A DNA stretch of 64,000 nucleotides, taken from assembly GCA_050696075.1 (NCBI GenBank), contig JBOGUF010000138.1:59127-123126 (forward strand), in the 5' to 3' direction. Both the position numbers and the translations under genes were made by a program. The first letter of the stretch is position 1. The number at the start of each line of letters is the position of its first letter. The stretch is from JBOGUF01 sp050696075. Its GTDB lineage: Bacteria; Chloroflexota; Chloroflexia; Thermomicrobiales; UBA6265. Shown here piece by piece: positions 8,204-16,073 of this stretch. The notes beneath the pieces were generated by a model. The model did not search any database. It saw nothing but the letters and a program-made list of their open reading frames with translations, and was not told the origin of the DNA.

Positions 8204-9262
8204 GTGCCCACGATCAACCTGGATCTGTTGAAGCGCCTGTGTGAGACGCCGGGTATCTCGGGGCGCGAGGACAAGATACGCGACGTGGTCGTCGCGGAGA
8301 TGCGGGCGCTCGTCGACGAATTGCGCGTCGACACGATGGGCAACGTAATCGGCACGAAGCGTGGTGACGGCGGCCCGCGCGTGATGATCGCGGCCCACAT
8401 GGACGAGATCGGGTTCTTCGTTCGCCACGTCGACGACAAAGGATTTCTTCGGTTACAGCCGGTAGGCGGATTCGATCCACGGGTGCTGGTCGCCCAACGC
8501 GTGACCGTGCATGGGTACGACGGAAACGCGTACCGGGGCGTCGTTCAACCCGCGGCCAAGCCGATCCACCTCCTCGACCCGAACGAAATCAAACTGCCGA
8601 AGCTCGACGAGCTCTTCGTTGACGTCGGGTTGCCAGTGGAGCAAGTCCGCGCCGGGATCGAAGTTGGGGACATGGTGACGCTGGAACGTGCGCTGGAATC
8701 GTCGGGGGACAGCGTCGTTTCCAAGGCGCTTGACGACCGGGTCGGTCTATTCGTTATGATCGAGGCGTTGCGGGCCATCACGGGCCATACCTGCGAGATT
8801 CTGGCGGTGGCGACGACGCAAGAGGAGGTTGGCCTGCGCGGAGCGCGGACCGCCGCCTTTGCGCTGGAGCCGGATATCGCCGTGGCCCTCGACGTCACGC
8901 TGGCGGGAGACATTCCAGGCGGCAAGCCGGAGTTGGCGGTAAGCGAGCTCCGCGGCGGCGTCGCGCTGAAAGTGATGGATTCCTCGCATCTGACCCATCC
9001 GAAACTACTGCGCCACCTGCGCGACGTCGCGGACGCCAACGGCATTCCGTATCAGCTCGAACTGCTCCCGCGAGGCGGCACCGACGCGGGCGCCATGCAA
9101 CTCTCTCGCGAAGGTACTGCCGCCATTACCCTGAGCATTCCATGCCGGTATGTGCACACGGTCAACGAGATGGCGAACTTGGGCGACATCGACGCGACGA
9201 TCCAGCTCCTTGCTCGCTTCTTAGAGGACGCTGGGAGCCGGACCTATGGCTACGAAGTCTGA
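8204..9262 (+). CDS. M42 family metallo-aminopeptidase (glutamyl aminopeptidase/endoglucanase M type)
   Basis: 352 residues. Family motifs in order: ISGREDKIRD, AAHMDEIGF (metal His and Asp, about residues 66-74), HLLDPNE, ALDDRVG (bridging Asp), TTQEEVGLRGA (catalytic and metal Glu), ALDVTLAGD, GGTDAGAMQ and the late PCRYVHTVNEMA metal His. M42 enzymes are cytosolic di-zinc or cobalt aminopeptidases that form dodecameric shells and trim peptides. The GTG at 8204 follows GGAGAAG and matches the family N-terminus; a longer frame to 8129 would begin in the terminator of the previous gene. It precedes a peptide-type ABC binding protein, which fits peptide use, but they are separated by 245 bp. 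Confidence 0.9.
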   Translation: MPTINLDLLKRLCETPGISGREDKIRDVVVAEMRALVDELRVDTMGNVIGTKRGDGGPRVMIAAHMDEIGFFVRHVDDKGFLRLQPVGGFDPRVLVAQRVTVHGYDGNAYRGVVQPAAKPIHLLDPNEIKLPKLDELFVDVGLPVEQVRAGIEVGDMVTLERALESSGDSVVSKALDDRVGLFVMIEALRAITGHTCEILAVATTQEEVGLRGARTAAFALEPDIAVALDVTLAGDIPGGKPELAVSELRGGVALKVMDSSHLTHPKLLRHLRDVADANGIPYQLELLPRGGTDAGAMQLSREGTAAITLSIPCRYVHTVNEMANLGDIDATIQLLARFLEDAGSRTYGYEV

Positions 9263-9507
9263 GCCAGACGCGTAACCGGCCAGGCACCCCGGACGTTCTA
9301 TGGGTCGAGATGCCGACTTCGGGTGTCTCATGTATTACGCGCGCAACGGTCTTTGTCGCGTGCACACACCGCGTGTTAGCGTAGAGTGATTCTCCCGAAG
9401 GGGAGCCGGCGCGGGTTGGCGATTGCCTGTTGAGGCCGGTCCTCCGGCAGACGACCCGCGCGGCATCGAAGCGTCGCGAATGACGCGACGGCGAGGAGGC
9501 ACGATCG

Positions 9508-11349
9508 ATGGCTGACAATTTGGACAATCGGCTGGCTCCCCCGGTCGCCGGCAAGCGAAGCGAACTCGACCAACTCTGGGAAACCATGCGCAAGACTTCA
9601 CCGCGCGGGTCCCGACGCGACATGCTGCGCTGGTCGGCGGTAGTAGCGGGGGCATTGGCAACGGCCCGCTTCGGCGTTGGGCCGGCGACCGCGGCGCCTG
9701 GTTCGCGATCAACCGCGTCGGCTCGATTCCAGGATGCCGAGATTCAACAGGACGCCACAATCTCGGTGCCGTTCAATCCGTTCGGGCAGCCTGTGACGCT
9801 CGATCCGCACTACACGGTGAACTGGGGGCCATTCTGGGTGGTCTTCCCCAACGTCTGGGGCGGCCTCGTCCGCTACAACGAAAACGGCAAGGTCGAACTG
9901 GATCTCGCCGAGAGCTACACGGTTAGTGACGACGGCTTGGTCTACACCTTCAAGATCCGGCCAGACGCCACGTATGCCAGCGGCAATCAGGTCGTCGCCG
10001 AGGACTTCATTGCCTCGTGGAGGCGGGCGTTGAACCCGAACCGCCCGTCGCCGATGGCCGACTTTATGCGGCACGTCGAAGGCTACGAGGACTATCTCGC
10101 CAAGAGAAGCGAGGAGCTGGGCGTGCGGGCGGTCGACGAATCGACCGTGGAAGTGACGATCAGCGAGCCGTATAGCTTCTTCCTCTCGTACATGGCCGCC
10201 TTTGTTTGGAGCGTCGTCGACCCGGCCGTGCTCGAGGCGGAAGGGGACGAGAACTTCGTTCTGGCCGACGCCGGCACCGGCCCCTGGCGCTTCACCGAGT
10301 TCGATCCGGACAGTCAATTCGTGATGGAGCCGAATCCGAACCACTACGGCGGGAATTCACCCTCGATCGTCCAAATCATCTGGCCCTTCGTCACCGGTCC
10401 CAGCGCGGATTCGGATGCGCTCAATCTCTATCGGCAGAACGAGGCGGTCTCGGCGGACGTGCCGCTCTCGCTGAAGGCGTCGATCGAAACCGATCCGGAG
10501 CTGTCGCAGGAGCTGATCCAGATCCAACCGCACGGATCGACCCGATCGCTGGCGATGGACTTCAACGCGGAGCCATTCAACGACGTCCGCGTTCGGCGCG
10601 CGTTCGCGATGGCGGTCGACCGGAGCGCCTGGGCCAACGATATCTGGGAAGGGACCTATTCGGCGACGAGCGCGTTCACGCCGCCGGTCGTAACGACCCT
10701 CAGCGAGTACGAGCCGCCGGATGGGATCGACTTCGATCCTGATGGAGCCCAACAACTGTTGGAGGAGGCCGGCTTCGCTAACGGCGAAGGGCTGCCGGAG
10801 ATTACCTACTACGAACCGGCGGAGGACTCGGACGACGAGAAGGCACGCTGGCGGTCATTCCTCGACATGATCCAGGAGAATCTGGGCGTTGAGATTATTC
10901 ACGACACGTCGCGGACGCTCGATCAGATCCAGGATTTACAGGCGGACAACGGCGGACGCCAGTTCGATATCGTTTGGTGGTGGAACATTACCGAGACACC
11001 GCACTTGCTGACCGAGGTGTTCGCGTCAGACTCGCCGTACATGCAGGGCGTTTTCAACTGGAACGCGGAGTTGGAGGCGTCGGGGGATTTCGATCCGGGC
11101 GCCGACTCCGAGGCATTTGACGAGCTCGTGGAGCAGGCCGACGTCGAGACAGACGCCGCGGCGCGCAACGATCTCTTCCGCCAAGCAGAGGAGTTGGCGC
11201 TCAGGAACGCGGTCTACGTGCCGCTCGGCAACTGGATTCAAATGTACGTCCAGAAGCCGTGGCTGCAAGGGACCAAGCAGGGCCCGTGGACCGGTCGCCT
11301 GCCGGTGTGGTTCGACAGGGACGTGGTGGTACTCCAGCACGACGAATAG
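9508..11349 (+). CDS. ABC transporter solute-binding protein, family 5 (oligopeptide type), Tat-exported
   Basis: 613 residues. Residues 35-41 (SRRDMLR) form a twin-arginine motif before a hydrophobic segment, so Tat export is likely. The mature part shows SBP_bac_5 features: SLDPHYT-like opening (VTLDPHYTVN), YTFKIRPDATYASG, ASWRRALNPN, a TGPW/FTEFDP block, and VRRAFAMAVDRSAW in the middle. It would capture peptides or similar solutes outside the membrane for an ABC permease. No permease or ATPase gene is adjacent, so it is an orphan or shares a distant transporter. The ATG at 9508 is preceded by GAGGAGG. A perfect palindrome follows the gene. Confidence 0.92.
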   Translation: MADNLDNRLAPPVAGKRSELDQLWETMRKTSPRGSRRDMLRWSAVVAGALATARFGVGPATAAPGSRSTASARFQDAEIQQDATISVPFNPFGQPVTLDPHYTVNWGPFWVVFPNVWGGLVRYNENGKVELDLAESYTVSDDGLVYTFKIRPDATYASGNQVVAEDFIASWRRALNPNRPSPMADFMRHVEGYEDYLAKRSEELGVRAVDESTVEVTISEPYSFFLSYMAAFVWSVVDPAVLEAEGDENFVLADAGTGPWRFTEFDPDSQFVMEPNPNHYGGNSPSIVQIIWPFVTGPSADSDALNLYRQNEAVSADVPLSLKASIETDPELSQELIQIQPHGSTRSLAMDFNAEPFNDVRVRRAFAMAVDRSAWANDIWEGTYSATSAFTPPVVTTLSEYEPPDGIDFDPDGAQQLLEEAGFANGEGLPEITYYEPAEDSDDEKARWRSFLDMIQENLGVEIIHDTSRTLDQIQDLQADNGGRQFDIVWWWNITETPHLLTEVFASDSPYMQGVFNWNAELEASGDFDPGADSEAFDELVEQADVETDAAARNDLFRQAEELALRNAVYVPLGNWIQMYVQKPWLQGTKQGPWTGRLPVWFDRDVVVLQHDE

Positions 11350-11370
11350 GGAATCGGCATCCTCGCCAAA

Positions 11371-11402
11371 CACGGGAGCAGGCAGTACTGCCTGCTCCCG
11401 TG
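11371..11402. terminator. Perfect 32-bp palindrome between convergent genes
   Basis: Bases 11371-11386 are the exact reverse complement of 11387-11402 (arm cacgggagcaggcagt). It lies 21 bp after the solute-binding protein gene and faces the end of the leftward PHP gene. It would form a very stable hairpin on either RNA; no T-run is present. Confidence 0.6.
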
Positions 11403-11472
11403 CTCATATCATGAAGCGCGCGAGCGGAGCAGACCGCGAGACCGTGCCTGCACCTCGTCGTTTCGACGTCAG

Positions 11473-11512
11473 GAAGAATCACGCCTCGCAAGGCGAGCGA
11501 AGGAGATTCCTT
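11473..11512 (-). repeat. 40-bp palindromic repeat, copy 2 (inverted relative to copy 1)
   Basis: Read on the minus strand it is AGGAATCTC, 8 variable bases, GCCTTGCGAGGCG, T, GATTC, T, TC. This aligns without gaps to 1357-1396. It lies in the gap between convergent genes, before the end of the PHP gene. Confidence 0.65.
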
Positions 11513-11544
11513 GCTGGCCCGGAGTGATGGGGGTCTATCAGCCG

Positions 11545-13623
11545 CTAGGCTAGCGCCGTTGATCGTCGCCGGGGTACGGGAATCACGGACCGCCAATGGT
11601 CGGGCAGTCCGTCGTCGCTGACGGCATAGAAGACGCGGAGCGAATCGCCGTCTCGGTAGACGAGGTTGAAGCGGCGATCTCCGCCCCGCGGGGTGTAGGT
11701 TCTCCAGAAGCCGTATGGGCCTTTCCACCGAACTTTGGTCTCGTCGATCGGCTTCTGTTCGAACTGTTCAATGGCATAGCGCCAGATGCGCCGGGAGGTA
11801 TCGCGGCCGACGTTGTGCATCACGGTGCGATTGCGTAGGTCGTTTAACCGGAAGCGCACCGTACCGTCCACCGTGCTCGACTCGAGAATTTCGACGCCCG
11901 AAGGTGGCGCCACCGGGTCTGACGCGGCCGGTTCGGACCACTCCGCGGTCCGCGAGGGCGTACCGGTCTCGACTGGAGTCGTGGGGAGCGCGACCTGAGG
12001 GGCGACGATGGGCGAGACTGAAACCTGCTTCGGAGGTGTGGCGGCGCGGCCGTTCGGGCCTAGTGATGGTTGACTGGATTGACCGCCGCGTCGCCGTCGC
12101 CGTCCCTGCCGTTGCTGATCTGCCCCAGTCGGTTGTTGGGCGGGCATCGCTGTTGCCGGCGCGGGCGCGCCGATGCCGGCAGCATGAACCATGCGGACGA
12201 TCTCATCGCGCGAAGCGAGGCGCGTCCCGTCGTCTCCGCGAACGTAGATCATCCCGGACGACAGCGCGTACGGTTGCAGCGTGCCGGCAGGCACCCGGAC
12301 GGCGATCACGGACCGGCCGTCGACGTCGATCAGCTCCAGTTCGGCGGATATCGTGGGGTTGACGTCGCGCGAGAGTGCCTCCAAGAGCTTAGCTGATACC
12401 TCAGTTGGATCAGGGATGCCGGCGATCGGACGGCGCGCGTGTGGACTCGCTCCGACGTAGACGATACCTCCCTCCGTGTTCGCCATGGCCACGATGTCGC
12501 GGAGCACCGGCGTTTGACCGTCGCGCTTCGTGGCAGCGCGTTCGTGGAAGGCGACCGTCGGGCTTTTTCCTTCATCGCGCGCGGCTTTGAGCGCGTCCGC
12601 GACGGAGATTACCGGGACGTACCGGCGCGTGCGGCTGAAGTCCTGCCCTGAGAGCAAATCCTGGATTGCGCGGAACGACACGCTTGGCAACAGCATCTCG
12701 GTGGCGCGGTCGCCCACACCGAGGTGCGTTTCCCGATCGGGATCGCGCTCCAGGCGGTGGGCGTCCGAGCCCTGGATACAGTGCATGCGACGTGGATATT
12801 CGGGCTTGGAGCCGCTGAAAAAGCGCGCGGTCGACCGGCGATTGCCGGTGACGTGGAGGTCGGTGACTTCGAGGGCGTGCAAATGCGGATCCTGGGTGTA
12901 GGCGATCTTGGTTTGGCCGCCGAAGGCGAAACCCTGCATGGCGACGCCATGCGTCGAGTTTGCGTGCGCCCCGATGACCAGCGCGCCGTGGTCGTGCAGG
13001 ACTTTGTAGGCTCGTAAGACGTCGGTTGTCGCGCCGACTTCGCCGCTGCCGAACTTCTCTTCCTGCACGCCCAGCGTTAGGAGCAGGTGCTCCATCATCC
13101 GGACCGTTGTACCCTCGGGAAAGATGGCAAGAATGTGGAACCCAAACGTGGCAGTGAACTCGAACCCAGGAACTACGAGAACCCTCGCGAGTAGTCGCCG
13201 GTACTCCTCTAAGCGTTGCCGCTCGTCGTCCAAGAGGCGCTTGAGATATTCAAGGAGCTCGAGGTCCTCGATCTCCCGCCACATGTCAGCATAGCCGCGC
13301 ACGGAATTGTGATCGGTGATGGCGATGACGTCGAGCCCACGCTCTTCCGCTTGGCGTAGGATGTCAAGCGGCGAAACGTTCGGCTGCTTGTAGTCTGTAG
13401 AGGCCGGCGTGTGGATATGCAGATCGACCCGTCGCCAGGCCAACTCCGGTTCCGGACGGGAAGGCAACGGCACAACGCCGAGGGCCGCCCCGTTGCGTGC
13501 AACGCGCGACCGACCGCGCTGATCTCGCGGCTCGTTCTGTGTGCGTTTCTCGGAAATGGATGCGCTCCCAAACGATGAAAAGGGCCAATCGGGTGCCTGA
13601 CGATGGCCAGGGCGCCACGACAC
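11545..13623 (-). CDS. PHP-domain phosphoesterase fused to an AlbA/Schlafen-type domain
   Basis: 692 residues from a GTG at 13623; the start is uncertain because no RBS is visible and homology begins only near residue 65. The PHP domain (about 65-330) has DLHIHTPAS, ITDHN, PGFEFTA, GAHAN and QGSDAH, the full set of metal-binding His/Asp motifs of trinuclear phosphoesterases. Next is an AlbA_2/Schlafen-like domain (about 355-470) with ESxxxxFKE-like ATP-site variations (VAFHERAATKRDGQTPVLRDIVAMANTEGGIVYVG). A basic, disordered linker (QRQGRRRRRGG) and a separate C-terminal module (VRWKGPYGFWRTY) follow. It could act on nucleic acid or nucleotide substrates; the substrate is unknown. Confidence 0.8.
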   Translation of the reverse strand: MSWRPGHRQAPDWPFSSFGSASISEKRTQNEPRDQRGRSRVARNGAALGVVPLPSRPEPELAWRRVDLHIHTPASTDYKQPNVSPLDILRQAEERGLDVIAITDHNSVRGYADMWREIEDLELLEYLKRLLDDERQRLEEYRRLLARVLVVPGFEFTATFGFHILAIFPEGTTVRMMEHLLLTLGVQEEKFGSGEVGATTDVLRAYKVLHDHGALVIGAHANSTHGVAMQGFAFGGQTKIAYTQDPHLHALEVTDLHVTGNRRSTARFFSGSKPEYPRRMHCIQGSDAHRLERDPDRETHLGVGDRATEMLLPSVSFRAIQDLLSGQDFSRTRRYVPVISVADALKAARDEGKSPTVAFHERAATKRDGQTPVLRDIVAMANTEGGIVYVGASPHARRPIAGIPDPTEVSAKLLEALSRDVNPTISAELELIDVDGRSVIAVRVPAGTLQPYALSSGMIYVRGDDGTRLASRDEIVRMVHAAGIGAPAPATAMPAQQPTGADQQRQGRRRRRGGQSSQPSLGPNGRAATPPKQVSVSPIVAPQVALPTTPVETGTPSRTAEWSEPAASDPVAPPSGVEILESSTVDGTVRFRLNDLRNRTVMHNVGRDTSRRIWRYAIEQFEQKPIDETKVRWKGPYGFWRTYTPRGGDRRFNLVYRDGDSLRVFYAVSDDGLPDHWRSVIPVPRRRSTALA

Positions 13624-13819
13624 ATCTTAACACGCACGAGCGACTGTTTGACAATAAGTGACACGAGGTTCGTTGCTGTTCGTGCGTGATAGGATGGGTG
13701 ACGCTCGACAACGAACTGTCGGGTAGTCGGAGCCGGCGATCGGTTGGCGCGGTTGACGGGACTAGTGACCGCGTGGCACCACTTCGGTCGGGTCAAATGC
13801 TAACAAGTGAATCGAAGCG

Positions 13820-14821
13820 ATGACGGACGCGAACATTCTCGACATCCTCCTTGGCGCGATCGTCCTCCTCGCTATGCCGCTCGGGTTTTGGCGAGGCGTA
13901 GGACGGGAGGTCTTTGTCTCGGCGGGCATTCTGCTAGGGATTGTGGTTGCGAATGCCTGGGCGGAGCGATGGGGGCGGCAGGCGGCGGACTGGTTCAGCC
14001 TCGAAGTCTCGACCGCGCGTTTTTGGACAACCATCGGTCTTGTTCTCGCATCGACGCTCGTCCTTGGTTACGGCGGCGGTGCCGTGGCTGCCTCGGAGGT
14101 GAGCTTAGGCTTCTTCGGACGAGTGGCCGGCGCCTTCGTCGCGGCCGCCAATGCCAGCGTCCTTCTCGTTTGGGCGCTGGCAATCATCGTGCGTGACATT
14201 GCCGACGCACAGGCGGTGGAGGTCCTGGATGACGCGTTTGTCGCCGGGCGATTGCTGCGTGACGGCGAATGGGTACCTTTGGCTATCGCGTGCGGCGCGG
14301 CCGTCTCCGTTCTTGCCTCCGCCGTCGCTCGGATCTGGACTCGACGGCGATCGCTACCTGTGACGGATGCTACCGCTCCGATCGGTCGCGCCGCGTCGCC
14401 CGACCGACTACGGCCGGTCCGTTTTGCGCGCGACACCGACGAAGGCAAGTTCGAGCCGGAGTCGCGGCAATTCGATCCGCGTTCGGGCCGCTTCGGTGCG
14501 GATGCCGCAGATATCTCGACGACGATGCCGTTGACCCGCGTCGACCAGTCTCGGTGGGCGCGGGATACACGAGGCACAGGTGGGCTCCCCGCGTGGGGGA
14601 GCCAACAGAACCAGGGATCACATCCCGGCAACGGCAACTTCGCCGGGCGCGATTGGTTCCGACGAGGTTCGTCGGACCCGCAACCTGATGCCGGCGGCGA
14701 CCGCTCTCGATCGTGGACTCACGCGCGTTCGCCTGACGCGGGGCAGTGCGGCGCATGCGGCGCCACGACCACGGCATCCGACGCATTTTGCCCTCGATGC
14801 GGGACAGCGATCTCACGCTAG
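13820..14821 (+). CDS. CvpA-like membrane protein with C-terminal zinc ribbon
   Basis: 333 residues. The first about 180 form four or five hydrophobic helices, starting ILDILLGAIVLLAMPLGFWRG and continuing with GREVFVSAGILLGIVVA, the pattern of the CvpA (colicin V production) family. A long polar, low-complexity region (about 180-305) follows. The end is a zinc ribbon: CGACGA, then CPRCGTAI (about 311-331), with two CxxC pairs. CvpA proteins are inner-membrane proteins linked to secretion and envelope maintenance; the ribbon suggests binding to a cytosolic partner. It is divergent from the PHP gene. The ATG at 13820 fits the hydrophobic N-terminus. Confidence 0.75.
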   Translation: MTDANILDILLGAIVLLAMPLGFWRGVGREVFVSAGILLGIVVANAWAERWGRQAADWFSLEVSTARFWTTIGLVLASTLVLGYGGGAVAASEVSLGFFGRVAGAFVAAANASVLLVWALAIIVRDIADAQAVEVLDDAFVAGRLLRDGEWVPLAIACGAAVSVLASAVARIWTRRRSLPVTDATAPIGRAASPDRLRPVRFARDTDEGKFEPESRQFDPRSGRFGADAADISTTMPLTRVDQSRWARDTRGTGGLPAWGSQQNQGSHPGNGNFAGRDWFRRGSSDPQPDAGGDRSRSWTHARSPDAGQCGACGATTTASDAFCPRCGTAISR

Positions 14822-14881
14822 ACTGCACCGCGACAACAAACGTTGCCATTTCACAAACAGACGAAGGGATCGGGACGAACT

Positions 14882-15227
14882 AGTCGGACGTCAGGGCATC
14901 GGTTGAAACGTAACCTCGACGAAGTTGGCCTGTCGATGCCGGAGGCGAAACCAGAGGAAGGGACCGGATCGACCGACTGGGGCAACGTGAGCTCCGTCGT
15001 GCCGTCGCTTGAAACGTCCTAACCGATTCTCGACCGCATCTGCACTTGGCATACTCAAGAGGTCGTGGCGGCGTCCGACGCGGAGCTCGGCTACCGAAAC
15101 TCGCTGCTGGTCGCCAAAGCAATGGCGCTGACCGAGTTGGATTTGCTCACCGACCCGGCGCTGTTGGCCGAAGTTCGTGGGGATTTCGAGCGGGCGCGCG
15201 CTACGCGCGGTGCGATGCAGGGCAGCA
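14882..15227 (+). pseudogene. Remnant of an M20-family amidohydrolase (C-terminal part)
   Basis: This gap between two genes carries a decayed M20 peptidase end. In one frame it reads RLKRNLDEVGL (from 14900), then TGSTDWGNVSSVVPSLETS, a TAA at 15020-15022, and after it, still in frame, CTWHTQEVVAASD and the helix KAMALTELDLLTDPALLAEV up to DFERA near 15205. The phrase GSTDxGNVSxVVPS is the signature of AbgB/aminoacylase-type M20 enzymes, and the second part matches their C-terminal helix. The N-terminal catalytic half is absent. A plausible GTG at 15065 could start a short product, but nothing suggests it is functional. Confidence 0.75.
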
Positions 15228-16070
15228 TCAATCCGTCGCCGAAGCATCGCCTTTTGTTCGAGAGCGTGTGCCGTCGGGAAGGCGAATGCCTCCATCGACG
15301 AATGCGATTGCTTTCGCTTGCCCGGCAAAGACGCTTGTCACTAAGAGGTCCGATCGTGATGCCGCGGTTAGCCCTTCGCGCAGCGCATCCTCCGTAACAG
15401 CATCGGCATTGACAACGACGGCGGGCGTCCGTGTGGCTTGGATGGCATCCGCCGGGTGATCACCGGTCACAATGAGTGCCGATACGGGATCATGCGGAGG
15501 CAGAAGGTCACTGATTCGGCCGTCCGGCAGGACAGCGATGCGGGTTTGGCCTCGCGCGATCATTGCCCGCCAGCCGGATCGTTGGTCGTCGAACGTCGTT
15601 TCGACAGTCACCGAGACGCCCCCTGGCAGATGATACCGTCGAGATGCGGAGAGAATCTCCAGGCGGTTATTGGGGAGGGCCAGTTCGACCGTGGGCAACC
15701 CAGGATCGATGATTGCGTATGCACGACCATGCACCGAGCGGGCGGCGTGGGCCGCGACAGTCGCGCTACGGCCCCGGCCGGCTAACAGTACAACGTCAAC
15801 GCGCCGCAAGCCGAATGGCAACGCGCTGGCGAAGGCGTTGCCGAAAGCGGTGGTGTCGGTGCCGGTGGCGATGAGCAGGCGGGCTGGACCGGCGGTGACC
15901 AACACCGAGAGGTCGTCGCCGGCGCCCAGGGCGATGACGCGAGGTGTACCCGCACGGCGAGCCTGAACATTCGAGTACCCGAGCACCAGTGGGAAGGTCG
16001 CGCCAAAGGAGATGGCCGCCGTCACGACGCGGCGGCGATCGAAGCGGCGCGGGCCGGCCTCGTCCATCAC
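15228..16070 (-). CDS. Membrane-anchored protein with a degenerate MBL-like (ComEC C-terminus-like) domain
   Basis: 280 residues. After RRFDRRR comes one hydrophobic anchor (about 13-32). The rest looks like the beta-lactamase-fold domain found at the end of ComEC/Rec2: VIALGAGDDLSVLVTAGPARLLIATG, RVDVVLLAGRGRS, and a PVSALIVTGDHP region, but no HxHxDH metal motif is visible. Catalytic activity is therefore doubtful. The ATG at 16070 lies three bases after the pknB stop, so it is probably translated with the kinase. The family assignment is by fold impression only and is tentative. Confidence 0.55.
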   Translation of the reverse strand: MMDEAGPRRFDRRRVVTAAISFGATFPLVLGYSNVQARRAGTPRVIALGAGDDLSVLVTAGPARLLIATGTDTTAFGNAFASALPFGLRRVDVVLLAGRGRSATVAAHAARSVHGRAYAIIDPGLPTVELALPNNRLEILSASRRYHLPGGVSVTVETTFDDQRSGWRAMIARGQTRIAVLPDGRISDLLPPHDPVSALIVTGDHPADAIQATRTPAVVVNADAVTEDALREGLTAASRSDLLVTSVFAGQAKAIAFVDGGIRLPDGTRSRTKGDASATD

Positions 16071-16073
16071 CGG

